Below, piece after piece: positions 7,686 through 15,653 of a stretch of 43,226 nt of DNA. The translations under genes were made by a program, and so were the position numbers. This DNA is from an uncultured Ferrimonas sp. (GTDB taxonomy: Bacteria; Pseudomonadota; Gammaproteobacteria; Enterobacterales; Shewanellaceae). Every line of letters begins with the position of its first letter. Position 1 is the stretch's first letter. The stretch covers positions 1 through 43,226 of the forward strand of contig NZ_CANLCI010000034.1 of NCBI RefSeq assembly GCF_947489035.1, read 5' to 3'. The notes below the pieces were generated by a model that was given only the letters and a program-made list of their open reading frames with translations, had not been told where the DNA came from and did not search any database.

Positions 7686-7698
7686 TCTAAAGTTAGCC

Positions 7699-7727
7699 AA
7701 AAAAAATCGACCCTGCAAGGATCGATT
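7699..7727 (-). terminator. Terminator of the glutathione peroxidase gene
   Basis: On the minus strand, AATCGATCC / GGGTCGATT pairs over nine positions (one G-T) around a TTGCA loop and runs into eight T residues. It follows the peroxidase stop codon by 18 nt. Confidence 0.85.
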
Positions 7728-7745
7728 GATGAAAGCCGTGGGCCG

Positions 7746-8276
7746 TTATCGCAATGCGGCTTCGATGGCGTTGGTGATGTCGCTGTCATCGGGGCTGGTT
7801 TTGGGCGACCAGTAATCCACCAAGTTGCCTTGTTTATCCACCAAGTATTTGTAGAAGTTCCACTTTGGCGATCCGCCTTGGCGAGCAAGCTCGACGAAGA
7901 TTGGATCGGCATCGGAGCCGCGCACTTCGGTTTCGGTCAGCATCGTGAAGGACACGCCGTAGTTTTTGTAACACACCTCGGCCGCTTCCTCTTCGTCGTC
8001 TGCCGCTTGGAAGAAGTTATTGGAGGGGAAGCCAATGATCACCAGCCCTTGTGGGCCGTATTGTTTATGCAAGGCTTCCAGCTGTTCAAACTGTGGAGTG
8101 AAGCCACAGTGGCTGGCAGTGTTAACAATCAGCACCGGTTTGTCGGCGGTAAGCTGACACAGATCGACCTTGTCTTTGCTGTGCAACTGGCGTTTTTCTA
8201 CGTCTAACCAAGCTGGGCATTGTGCTAGCGCGGGGCCTGCAATCAGCAGTGCCAACAGCGGCAAAATCCGTTTCAT
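7746..8276 (-). CDS. Secreted glutathione/thioredoxin peroxidase
   Basis: A 176-residue glutathione-peroxidase family protein with an N-terminal signal peptide (MKRILPLLALLIAGPALA, cut before QCPAW), so it acts in the periplasm. The peroxidatic cysteine is C57 in NTASHCGFTPQF, replacing selenocysteine of animal enzymes. The family loop appears as GFPSNNFFQ where FPCNQF is usual, so the standard resolving cysteine is missing there; C102 in EVCYKNYG could serve instead. The tryptophan motif is KWNFYKYLVD. The start at 8276 is chosen for the AGGA ribosome binding site and the signal peptide; an upstream frame to 8336 adds an implausible leader. It lies between the aldehyde dehydrogenase operon and rpiA, all on the same strand, with its own terminator. 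Confidence 0.87.
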   Translation of the reverse strand: MKRILPLLALLIAGPALAQCPAWLDVEKRQLHSKDKVDLCQLTADKPVLIVNTASHCGFTPQFEQLEALHKQYGPQGLVIIGFPSNNFFQAADDEEEAAEVCYKNYGVSFTMLTETEVRGSDADPIFVELARQGGSPKWNFYKYLVDKQGNLVDYWSPKTSPDDSDITNAIEAALR

Positions 8277-8357
8277 GGGGGATCCTATGTAAGAGGGCGA
8301 AGCGATAAAGCAACGGCAACGGCATGCACTAAGCATACACGTTGCCGTAAAGAGACG

Positions 8358-9014
8358 TTACTTAATGGTTTTAACGCCGTCTGGGCCGCCCAGCAGCAGC
8401 ACGTCAGCGCCGCGACGAGCAAACAAGCCGTTGGTTACCACACCAACCACGTTGTTCAGTTGCTGCTCTAGCGCTTTGGCATCGGTGATGCTTAGGCCGT
8501 GCACATCTAAGATGTGGCAGCCGTTATCGGTAATGCAGCCTTCGCGGTAGATTGGATCGCCGCCCAGCTTAACGATTTCACGGGCTACAGCGGCGCGTGA
8601 CATTGGGATCACTTCCACGGGCAGTGGGAAGGTGCCCATCACCTCTACCAGCTTGCTGCCGTCGGCAATGCATATGAACTGCTTGGCGATGGAAGCCACG
8701 ATTTTTTCACGGGTTAGGGCAGCGCCGCCGCCTTTGATCATGTCCATATCGTGGTTTACTTCGTCGGCACCATCTACGTAGATGCTGAGTTCGCTGACGC
8801 TGTTCATGTCGAACACTTCAATGCCCAGCGCTTTTAAGCGCTCGGTGGAGGCTTCAGAGCTGGATACCGCCCCTTTAATTTGATCCGCCATGCTGCCCAA
8901 GGCATCAATAAAGTGGTTTACGGTTGAACCGGTACCCACCCCAACGATGGTGTCTTTTTCAACGTAATCAAGGGCTGCCCAACCGGCGGCTTTTTTCTGT
9001 GCATCTTGCGACAT
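8358..9014 (-). CDS. rpiA: Ribose-5-phosphate isomerase A
   Basis: Interconverts ribose-5-phosphate and ribulose-5-phosphate in the pentose phosphate pathway. The 218-residue protein has the full RpiA pattern: [13 protein letters not shown] near 24, AVSSSEAST near 49, [20 protein letters not shown] with the active-site Asp residues, and catalytic Glu in TREKIVA at about 103. The C-terminus [14 protein letters not shown] is typical. A GGAG ribosome binding site precedes the ATG and a strong promoter is visible 30-58 nt upstream. Confidence 0.96.
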   Translation of the reverse strand: MSQDAQKKAAGWAALDYVEKDTIVGVGTGSTVNHFIDALGSMADQIKGAVSSSEASTERLKALGIEVFDMNSVSELSIYVDGADEVNHDMDMIKGGGAALTREKIVASIAKQFICIADGSKLVEVMGTFPLPVEVIPMSRAAVAREIVKLGGDPIYREGCITDNGCHILDVHGLSITDAKALEQQLNNVVGVVTNGLFARRGADVLLLGGPDGVKTIK

Positions 9015-9043
9015 GACAAGTTCTCCATAGGTTAATGGGGGCG

Positions 9044-9072
9044 ATTATAGAGCGCCGTTGCGATGCTGTCGC
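9044..9072 (-). promoter_or_regulatory. Sigma-70 promoter of rpiA
   Basis: On the minus strand a perfect TATAAT (9044-9049) is preceded by a 17-bp spacer and GCGACA (9067-9072; four of six matches to TTGACA). The spacing to the rpiA ATG leaves a leader of roughly 25 nt. Confidence 0.75.
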
Positions 9073-9111
9073 GGTTTGATTAGAGCCAAACTAGATCCGA
9101 ATCACATCTGA

Positions 9112-11220
9112 CTAGGTTATTGATACCTCTACCTCTATGCCGCTTAAGATGGCGTTGCCGCACAGCGGATCCAAACCATTAACGTCGGTCAGGGCGTTCA
9201 TGTTGGCGCCGGGGTGTTCGTTGGCCACCTGTTGGCGGGTATCACTGAAGGTGTGCCCCCAACCGTGGGGCATGCACACCACCTGCGGCATCATCTCGCG
9301 GCTGGCGCAGGCCGGCAGGCTGATCTGGCCAACCCCGTTACTAACGGTGACCTGTTGGCCCTCATTGATGTGGCGTTGTGTCATGTCGTCGGGGTGCATC
9401 AATAGCACGCAGCGCGGTTTGCCTTTGAGTAAATAAGGCAAGTTGTGCATCCACGAATTGTTGCTGCGTAAGTCGCGCTTACCAATTAACGACAACCCAC
9501 GACTAGGGGCGCTGTCCATCGCCTGTTTTAGTCGTTCAATGTCGGGGGCAATGGCGGCTGGGAAAGTGTGAATGCGGCCATCGCTGGTGCACAAGCGCTT
9601 GGTTAACGAGGGGCGCAGTGGGCCTAAATCGATGCCGCTGAGGTTGGCTTTTAGGGTATCCAAACTGATGGCAGGTATGTCGCCACGGGCTTTGCTGTAC
9701 GGCCCCTGTGAGAGCCAGTGTGCCAGCAGTTTTTCCGGCTCGGGCAGCGGCTTCAGTTCAACCTGCTGCAACTTAGCCAGCGCCAATGCTAAGCCGTTGA
9801 AGATCTGATGATCAAAGCGTTCCTGTTCCGCTTTGGCAAAAATGGCTGGGCTGAACTTCGCGCTGTTGTGTACCGCTAAACGGGCAAAGGCTAAGTCGTA
9901 ATGGCTGTGCGCCAACGGGCTGGCGGGGGGCAGAATCAGATCCGCATGGCGGGTGGTTTCATTTAAGTAGGGATCGACACTCACCATAAAGTCGAGCTGG
10001 CCTAAGGCGTGATCCAGCTTGTGGCCGGAGGGGGTGGACAGCACCGGATTCCCGGCCACGGTGATCATCGCTTTGATCTGGCCGGTACCAGCGGTGGTGA
10101 TCTCTTCCAGCATGGCTGAGCAGGGCAGTTCTTTGGCAAATTCGGGCAGTTGACGCACGCGGCTGTGCCAGCGGCCAAAACCGCCTTTGGCGTGATCCGT
10201 TGGCCCGGCAGGGTTCACTGCTGGGTGGGTTAACAAGGTGCCACCACGGGCATCCAGATTGCCGGTAATAAGGTTCAGAACTTGAATCGCCCATTGACAC
10301 AGGGTGCCAAACCCGTGGGTTGAGACCCCCATGCGGCCATACACCGCAGCACTGTTGGCGGTGGCTAAGCGGTTGCCCAAACTGATGATGTCGTCGGCGC
10401 TGATGCCGCAGTAAGCGCTGGCCCACTCTGGGCTAAAAGCGCTGACGGCGGTTGCGATGGCATCCAGATCATCGCACAGGCTGCCTAAGTGATTAAGCGA
10501 CACTTGGTTGCTGCTGAACAGGTGGTTGATTAACGCCAGTAACAGCGCGGCATCGGTGCCGGGGCGAATAAAGTGGTGCTCGCCTAATTTGGCGGTTTCG
10601 GTGCGGCGCGGATCGATCACCACGAGCTCGCCACCGCGATTGCGGATCGCCTTTAAGCGATTGCGAATGTCTGGGGCGGTCATTAAAGAGCCGTTCGAGG
10701 CCATCGGGTTCGCGCCCAACACCAATAAGAAGTCGGTGTGATCGAGGTCGGCAATCGGCAGCAAAAATTGGTGGCCATACATCCAATACGACACCAAATG
10801 GTGTGGCAGCTGATCCACCGAGGTCGCGCTAAAGCGGTTTTTGGTTTTCAGCAGGCGGCTGAAATGAGGGCCGTGGGTTAGGTGGCCATAGTTGTGCACA
10901 TTCGGGTTGCCCGCGTAGAAGCCAATGGCGTCGGCGCCGTGTTGAGTGCTGATGCGGTGCAGTTGTTCGGCGACCAGCTGGTAGGCATCGTCCCAGCTGA
11001 TCGGCTGCCATTGGCCATCCACTTTATGCAGTGGGGTTTTCAGTCTATCGGGATCGCGATGCAGATCTTTTAAGGCAACGCCTTTGGGGCAGATATGGCC
11101 TTTCGACAACGGATCGTCCATGTCGCCAGTGATCGAAATGATCTGCTCGCCTTCGGTCACAATTTTGAGGCCACAGATCGCTTCGCATAGATGGCAGGCG
11201 CGGTAATGGGTGGTAGGCAT
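9112..11220 (-). CDS. Molybdopterin oxidoreductase (DMSO reductase superfamily, BisC/FdhF-like)
   Basis: A 702-residue single-subunit-sized enzyme of the molybdenum/tungsten bis-pterin guanine dinucleotide superfamily. An N-terminal [4Fe-4S] site is formed by C9, C12, C16 and C44 (CHLCEAICG and HICPKG). Then follow the pterin-binding segments: LVLGANPMASNGS near 167, VIDPRRTETA near 195, YGRMGVSTHGFGT, and a C-terminal molydopterin-dinucleotide-binding domain with NSWMHNLPYL. No twin-arginine signal is present, so it is cytoplasmic. The residue that would ligate molybdenum (Cys, Sec or Ser in best-known members) is not evident in SVDQLPHHLVSYWMYG; D136 or S134 are candidates. The substrate is unknown. 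No accessory subunit or cofactor gene is adjacent. Confidence 0.85.
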   Translation of the reverse strand: MPTTHYRACHLCEAICGLKIVTEGEQIISITGDMDDPLSKGHICPKGVALKDLHRDPDRLKTPLHKVDGQWQPISWDDAYQLVAEQLHRISTQHGADAIGFYAGNPNVHNYGHLTHGPHFSRLLKTKNRFSATSVDQLPHHLVSYWMYGHQFLLPIADLDHTDFLLVLGANPMASNGSLMTAPDIRNRLKAIRNRGGELVVIDPRRTETAKLGEHHFIRPGTDAALLLALINHLFSSNQVSLNHLGSLCDDLDAIATAVSAFSPEWASAYCGISADDIISLGNRLATANSAAVYGRMGVSTHGFGTLCQWAIQVLNLITGNLDARGGTLLTHPAVNPAGPTDHAKGGFGRWHSRVRQLPEFAKELPCSAMLEEITTAGTGQIKAMITVAGNPVLSTPSGHKLDHALGQLDFMVSVDPYLNETTRHADLILPPASPLAHSHYDLAFARLAVHNSAKFSPAIFAKAEQERFDHQIFNGLALALAKLQQVELKPLPEPEKLLAHWLSQGPYSKARGDIPAISLDTLKANLSGIDLGPLRPSLTKRLCTSDGRIHTFPAAIAPDIERLKQAMDSAPSRGLSLIGKRDLRSNNSWMHNLPYLLKGKPRCVLLMHPDDMTQRHINEGQQVTVSNGVGQISLPACASREMMPQVVCMPHGWGHTFSDTRQQVANEHPGANMNALTDVNGLDPLCGNAILSGIEVEVSIT

Positions 11221-11338
11221 AGAGACTGTCCTTAGCTTTAAGCAATGATCTGCTTAAGTTGCCTCTAAGGCGCAGGCGCGGCAATTGAATAGTATTGCAA
11301 TCCCAGTGTGAACCGCAGGCGGGCTGGGCGTTGGACCC

Positions 11339-11361
11339 AAAAAAGGGGCCTTGGGGGCCCC
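11339..11361 (-). terminator. Terminator of the hsp20 gene
   Basis: On the minus strand a GGGGCC / GGCCCC stem with a CCCAA loop ends in six T residues, 20 nt after the heat-shock gene stop. Confidence 0.85.
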
Positions 11362-11381
11362 TGCATCGGTGTGCGTTTCAG

Positions 11382-11822
11382 TTAGTTGACTTGGGCGTCA
11401 ACCACACGCTGACCGATGGTGATTTTCCGTGGTTTCATCGCTTCTGGCAGCTCGCGAACTAGGTCGATATTCAGCAGGCCATTTTCCAGCTGTGCGTCCA
11501 TCACTTTAACGTGATCCGCAAGGCGGAAGCGGCGCTTAAAGTTGCGCTCGGCAATGCCTTGGTGCAGGAATTTACGCTCTTGTTCGCCTTTATCGCGGCG
11601 GCCTTCAACCCGGAGGGTATCGCCTTCCACTTCGATGTCCAGATCCGCTTCAGCAAAACCGGCAATGGCCATGGTAATGCGGTAGCGATCTTCTTTAACC
11701 AGTTCGATGTTGTATGGCGGGAAGCCGTTTTGTTCGGCACGCATCGCTTCGTCCATAACTTGGGCAAAACGATCAAAACCAATGGCGGATTTGTACAGCG
11801 GGGAAAGATCAAAAGTACGCAT
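11382..11822 (-). CDS. ibpA: Small heat-shock protein, IbpA type (Hsp20)
   Basis: A 146-residue alpha-crystallin domain chaperone that binds unfolding proteins and hands them to DnaK/ClpB. The N-terminus MRTFDLSPLYKSAIGFDRF is characteristic of IbpA/IbpB. The crystallin domain covers about 35-125: PYNIELVKEDRYRITMAIAG, EVEGDTLRVEGRR, FLHQGIAERNFKRRFRLAD, and LENGLLNIDLVRELPE, which contains the conserved nGLL element. The short tail has an IxI-like KITIG for oligomer contacts. The start at 11822 was chosen for the family N-terminus and the GAGGA ribosome binding site, which is embedded in a ROSE-like hairpin. A terminator follows. Confidence 0.94.
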   Translation of the reverse strand: MRTFDLSPLYKSAIGFDRFAQVMDEAMRAEQNGFPPYNIELVKEDRYRITMAIAGFAEADLDIEVEGDTLRVEGRRDKGEQERKFLHQGIAERNFKRRFRLADHVKVMDAQLENGLLNIDLVRELPEAMKPRKITIGQRVVDAQVN

Positions 11823-11830
11823 AGTTCGAG

Positions 11831-11845
11831 TCCTCAATTGAGCAA
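11831..11845 (-). promoter_or_regulatory. ROSE-like RNA thermometer hairpin over the hsp20 RBS
   Basis: The transcript reads UUGCUC-AAUU-GAGGA. CUC pairs with GAG, the next G faces G, and U pairs with A, so the Shine-Dalgarno GAGGA is masked by a UUGCU segment with a G-G mismatch. U(U/C)GCU opposite AGGA with a G-G pair is the hallmark of ROSE elements in ibpA-type leaders. The start codon is eight bases downstream. Upstream hairpins of the element were not worked out fully. Confidence 0.7.
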
Positions 11846-11938
11846 CAGAGTGAATGGTATGGACCTCCATTGAGCATCCACAAAGACTATTTGAGGCTGG
11901 CATCTTGGGATTTAAAGGGGCAGGGCGATAAAAACGTA

Positions 11939-11964
11939 GATTTTTTTAAATATCTAAAAAAATC
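11939..11964. repeat. AT-rich 26-bp palindrome
   Basis: GATTTTTTTA and TAAAAAAATC form perfect 10-bp arms around AATATC in the divergent hsp20/chemoreceptor interval. It may be an operator, a UP-like element or a cruciform. No function is shown. Confidence 0.5.
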
Positions 11965-12033
11965 AAAGCTTTCCAATAGATGAAATCCCGTGATGACGGT
12001 CACGTTTTTCGGGGTTGGACTAGGAGAAAGCTT

Positions 12034-12120
12034 ATGGATCTTGTTTCAATGCCGATACTCACCACCATGAACCCTCGCATAAAAAACGGTTGGTACTACT
12101 TCCATGGAAGATACTTCTAA
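12034..12120 (+). CDS. Short upstream ORF overlapping the chemoreceptor start
   Basis: A 28-codon frame beginning [12 protein letters not shown] and ending in TAA at 12118-12120. Its ribosome binding site is strong (TAGGAGA, with about seven bases to the ATG), whereas the chemoreceptor ATG at 12104 has almost none. The two frames overlap by 17 bases in different phases. The peptide has no recognised domain. It may act as a leader that couples translation into the chemoreceptor, or it may mark a mis-assigned start. Short length limits certainty. Confidence 0.4.
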   Translation: MDLVSMPILTTMNPRIKNGWYYFHGRYF

Positions 12121-13726
12121 GACGCCTCTTCTAGGGCGCATATCCTTAAATCAAATTACTTTTTTCTGGTTCGGCCTGATCTTGCTCTTTTGTGGGATCA
12201 GCGGGTTGACGCTCTCGAACAGCATTCGTACTGATATGAATTCATTGGTTGAGCGCGGCTTGCAGCAGCAGGCGCAGTTTGCCGCCCAAGTGTTGGCGAA
12301 CGAAGCACAGCAGCCCGAGCGGATCCAAGCCAACTTAAATAAGATCCTCTATGGCGAGCACGGCAGCGATTACGTGTTTGTACTGGATGGCAGCAACGGC
12401 AACTATGTGGTTAACCCGCCTGAGCCGAGCAAAGTGGGCAGCCGGATTGGCACCATACGCATGGACGATGGCCGCACCCTTGTTGATGTTGCCGCCAAGG
12501 TGGCGCGGCAGCAACAGATGCTGACGGTGACTTACCATTTCCAAAAGCCAGGGCAGCGTGAATCGAGAGAAAAAATAACGGTACTGGCGCCGGTCACGGG
12601 CAGCAGCTTAGTGGTTGCCGTGGGCAGTTATTTGGATGAAACCAGCACGGTGTTTTGGACCATGCTGGCAGAGATGGCGCTGATTGGCGGGATCTGTTGT
12701 GTGCTGATGTTTGGTTTAGTCGGCAGCACCAACCGCTTGGTGCATTTTCGCATTGGCCGCTTGATTGATGGCCTGCAGCAGGTGGTGGACAAAAACCTCA
12801 GCCAGCCGATCCAACCGATGGGCAACACGCGCTTTAGCCAAGTTGAGCGGCAGCTGTTGGTGACCCAGCAAACCCTGATTGACTTGGTGAGCGAACAGCG
12901 CAGCGGCGCGGCAACCTTGGTGGCGGCAGCAAATCAGCTGGATCAGCTGGTGGAAAAATCGGTGGAAGACAACAGCGACGAACTGAACCGAGTGAATAAC
13001 TTGGCGGCCGCGATGGAGCAGATGTCGAGCGCCATTACCGAGGTGGCGAACATGTCGGCCGCCAGTGCGGAAGAACAAGAGCTCAACCGCAACCGCACCA
13101 ACGATGGCTTAGCGCATCAGCAGCAAAACGTCGATACCATTGAAGAGTTGGCGCAGCAGCTGCATCTGGGTGAGCGCAGCATGTCGCAGGTGGACACCAA
13201 CGTGGGGGACATCGGCTCTATCATCGACACCATCAACGCCATTTCAGAACAAACTAACCTGTTGGCATTGAACGCCGCCATTGAAGCGGCCCGTGCTGGT
13301 GAACAAGGCCGTGGCTTTGCCGTGGTGGCATCGGAAGTGCGTGAGTTGGCTTCTCGCACCCAGTTAGCCACCGGTGAAATTGCACAGATGATCACCCGTT
13401 TGCAAGGCAACAGCAGCGAAGCCTTAGCGGTCTTGCAGCGTTGTGTGGCCAGCACCGCCCAAGGGCAGCAGTTGGTGCTTAACGCCACTCAGATCTTTAA
13501 CGACATCGCCCAAAGCGTGATGAGCCAAAGCGATAATGGCCAATTGGTGGCACGGGCAACGGAAGAGCAATCCAGCGCGTCGAATGAAGCATCGAGCAAC
13601 CTGCAGCAGATCCAACTGTTGGTGGAAAGCTCGGAACGTGAGCTGGAAAACTTAACCGCCGCCAGCCGTGGCTTACGCCAGCAAGCCGACAGTTTCTTAG
13701 CGCAAAGCGAAAGCTTTACCCTGTGA
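12104..13726 (+). CDS. Methyl-accepting chemotaxis protein with Cache sensor
   Basis: A 540-residue membrane chemoreceptor. Transmembrane helix 1 is about residues 17-38. A periplasmic Cache-type domain follows (about 40-185; [20 protein letters not shown] is typical of single-Cache sensors of small organic acids). Transmembrane helix 2 is about 185-208, then a HAMP-like linker and a long cytoplasmic coiled coil. The signalling tip is [20 protein letters not shown] at about 380, followed by [15 protein letters not shown]. No C-terminal CheR/CheB-docking pentapeptide is visible. The ligand is unknown. The gene is monocistronic, ends in a strong terminator, and is preceded by an overlapping short ORF that may govern its translation. 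Confidence 0.92.
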   Translation: MEDTSKTPLLGRISLNQITFFWFGLILLFCGISGLTLSNSIRTDMNSLVERGLQQQAQFAAQVLANEAQQPERIQANLNKILYGEHGSDYVFVLDGSNGNYVVNPPEPSKVGSRIGTIRMDDGRTLVDVAAKVARQQQMLTVTYHFQKPGQRESREKITVLAPVTGSSLVVAVGSYLDETSTVFWTMLAEMALIGGICCVLMFGLVGSTNRLVHFRIGRLIDGLQQVVDKNLSQPIQPMGNTRFSQVERQLLVTQQTLIDLVSEQRSGAATLVAAANQLDQLVEKSVEDNSDELNRVNNLAAAMEQMSSAITEVANMSAASAEEQELNRNRTNDGLAHQQQNVDTIEELAQQLHLGERSMSQVDTNVGDIGSIIDTINAISEQTNLLALNAAIEAARAGEQGRGFAVVASEVRELASRTQLATGEIAQMITRLQGNSSEALAVLQRCVASTAQGQQLVLNATQIFNDIAQSVMSQSDNGQLVARATEEQSSASNEASSNLQQIQLLVESSERELENLTAASRGLRQQADSFLAQSESFTL

Positions 13727-13744
13727 TAGTTTGCGCTGACTCGG

Positions 13745-13779
13745 CATAAAAAAACGCGCCTTAGGCGCGTTTTTTTATG
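13745..13779. terminator. Bidirectional terminator after the chemoreceptor
   Basis: Near-perfect 16-bp arms (ATAAAAAAACGCGCC / GGCGCGTTTTTTTAT) around TTA, with runs of seven A and seven T. It serves the chemoreceptor and the convergent small zinc-ribbon gene. Confidence 0.93.
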
Positions 13780-13787
13780 GCCATGGT

Positions 13788-14000
13788 TTACGGCATTTCG
13801 CTCCAGCCGCCGTCCATAATAATGCCATTGATGTGGCGCAGTTCATGGCCACAGGCATCGCAGTGGTACTCATGTTCCGAGAAGCCCCCATCCACGGTAC
13901 TGGCTTCGTGATTCGCAAACTCACGCAGCTGGTCGTGAGGTGCGCTGGGCTGTTCGCTGATTTGATGCTGACACTGTTTGCAGAGCGGTTGCGTAGACAT
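13788..14000 (-). CDS. Small zinc-ribbon protein (hypothetical)
   Basis: A 70-residue protein with two CxxC pairs, CKQC near residue 7 and CDAC near residue 47, the latter in YHCDACGHELRHI. These four cysteines probably hold one zinc ion. The N-terminal part is Gln/His rich, and DGGFSEHEYHCDACG and DGGWSEMP flank the second knuckle. The ATG at 14000 is chosen because GGGGGT lies just before it; the longer frame would need a TTG. I recognise no named family. A role as a small nucleic-acid or protein-binding factor is possible but unsupported. Confidence 0.65.
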   Translation of the reverse strand: MSTQPLCKQCQHQISEQPSAPHDQLREFANHEASTVDGGFSEHEYHCDACGHELRHINGIIMDGGWSEMP

Positions 14001-14136
14001 GGTGACCCCCAATTTAAGCGCGAGTGACTCCCTTTCGGTCTAGTTCAGCAACGTGCTATTTGCCAGTTCTTACGCTGAAAAAGCGCCGCTGCAGGCATGT
14101 TGCCAGTTGATTTAAGATCGGGCTTCTTCTGCGACA

Positions 14137-14164
14137 AAAAAGCCGATCACAAGGATCGGCTTTA
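14137..14164 (-). terminator. Terminator of rhlE
   Basis: GCCGATC / GATCGGC stem with a five-base loop, followed on the minus strand by six T residues. It lies 29 nt past the rhlE stop. Confidence 0.88.
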
Positions 14165-14192
14165 GGCGAGCGCGGGGCGTTAAGGGCGCGGG

Positions 14193-15467
14193 TTAGCGCT
14201 TTTTGCGGGCACGCAGGCTTTTTTCGGCGGCAGATTGAGCGTTGCTGCGATCTTCGCTGGCGTTGTTACGGCGGCCGGTTTTATTGACGTAGCGCTTCTT
14301 GTTGCGCACGTCGTGCAGCAAGTTGTTGCGATCGGCAACCTCGTACCCGGTTTGGGTAATGCGGTGGATGTGTTGGCCGATCAGCTGTTCAATCTGTGCG
14401 ATCGACAGCTCTTCGTCACGGCCCACCAACGAGACCGCATGACCACGTTGGCCAGCACGGCCAGTACGGCCAATGCGGTGAACGTAATCTTCCGCCAAGA
14501 ACGGCACATCAAAGTTCACCACGTAAGGCAGGCCAATGATGTCGAGGCCACGGGCGGCCACGTCGGTGGCCACTAAGATGCGGGCTTTGCCCTCTTTAAA
14601 TTCGGCCAAGGCGCGGCGACGGCCACTTTGGCTCTTGTCGCCGTGGCACACCACCGTTGGTAAACCGTTCAAGTTAAGTTCTTTCACTACGTTATCGGCG
14701 GTCTCTTTGTAGTTACAGAACACCATTACCTGACGCCAGTTCTTGCGGCCAATCAGTTCAGACAGCAGCTCGAGCTTACGGTTGTCTTCGACCGGGTAGA
14801 GCACGTGCGAAACGGTTTCGGCGGTGGAGTTATGCTCGGCGACGGCCACTTCAACGGGATTGGATAGACTTTGTTTGCACAGCTGCTTCATCGCCGGCGG
14901 GTAGGTGGCCGAGAACAGCATGGTTTGGCGTTTGGCTGGCACCAAGCTGAACAGGCGCTTCAGTTCGCCCGCAAAGCCCATGTCGAGCATGCGATCGGCT
15001 TCATCCAGCACCACGTGCTCGACACTGCCCATGGCGATGTTGCCTTCGGAAATGTGTTCTAACAAACGGCCAGGGGTGGCGATCAACAGATCAACCCCTT
15101 GCTGCAACGCTTTGGTTTGGCTGGCCATCTTAACGCCGCCATAAATGGTGGCGATGGACAGATCCAGATACTTAGCGTACGCCGCCGCGTTGGCGCCGAT
15201 CTGCGCCGCCAATTCGCGGGTTGGCGCCAAAACCAAGGCGCGGCAGTTGTACTTACGCGTGGCTTTGGGGCTATCCGCGAGTTGCTGCAAAATGGGCAGC
15301 GCGAAGGCGGCGGTTTTACCGGTGCCGGTTTGCGCGTTCGCCAGAATGTCACGACCTTTGCGCGCAGCAGGGATCGCTCGGCGTTGTACCGGTGTCATTT
15401 TTTGGTAGCCGCATTCGGCAACAGCGCGGACAATTTCGGGGCAAAAACCTTGTGATGCAAAACTCAT
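14193..15467 (-). CDS. rhlE: DEAD-box RNA helicase RhlE
   Basis: A 424-residue ATP-dependent RNA helicase. All core motifs are present in order: Q motif FASQGFCPEIVRAV with TPVQ, motif I AQTGTGKT, Ia APTRELA, Ib TPGRLL, II DEAD, III SAT, V ATDVAARGLD and VI HRIGRTGRAG. A short basic tail ends RARKKR, as in RhlE proteins, which assist ribosome assembly and RNA decay. The start MSF matches the RhlE N-terminus. A promoter with TATGAT lies about 35 nt upstream, and the gene is divergent from the nitrite reductase homologue. It is clearly distinct from the second DEAD-box gene at 39485-41428. Confidence 0.92.
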   Translation of the reverse strand: MSFASQGFCPEIVRAVAECGYQKMTPVQRRAIPAARKGRDILANAQTGTGKTAAFALPILQQLADSPKATRKYNCRALVLAPTRELAAQIGANAAAYAKYLDLSIATIYGGVKMASQTKALQQGVDLLIATPGRLLEHISEGNIAMGSVEHVVLDEADRMLDMGFAGELKRLFSLVPAKRQTMLFSATYPPAMKQLCKQSLSNPVEVAVAEHNSTAETVSHVLYPVEDNRKLELLSELIGRKNWRQVMVFCNYKETADNVVKELNLNGLPTVVCHGDKSQSGRRRALAEFKEGKARILVATDVAARGLDIIGLPYVVNFDVPFLAEDYVHRIGRTGRAGQRGHAVSLVGRDEELSIAQIEQLIGQHIHRITQTGYEVADRNNLLHDVRNKKRYVNKTGRRNNASEDRSNAQSAAEKSLRARKKR

Positions 15468-15501
15468 AAGCGGATAGAAAGCCTAAAAAACGGGGTGGCG
15501 T

Positions 15502-15530
15502 ATCATACAGGATAAATGACTTTGGGGTAA
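15502..15530 (-). promoter_or_regulatory. Promoter of rhlE
   Basis: On the minus strand TATGAT (15502-15507) follows a 17-bp spacer from TTACCC (15525-15530). The preceding bases TTTATCCTG are shared with the deaD promoter region. Confidence 0.6.
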
Positions 15531-15653
15531 GACGGTTGCGGCGGCTGTTGTGTTGCGCGGATTTGGCGAGCGGATCTGTTGCCAAGCTCACACTGTGGTT
15601 ACGCTATGCTCGCTGTAAGCCTTGTGCTCGTGCGAAGATAAGGAACATATAAA

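Noticed and set aside
15468..15653. Search for an FNR or NarP site before the NrfA-like gene
   Set aside because: No TTGAT-N4-ATCAA-like sequence was found in the divergent interval, so no anaerobic regulation is claimed.
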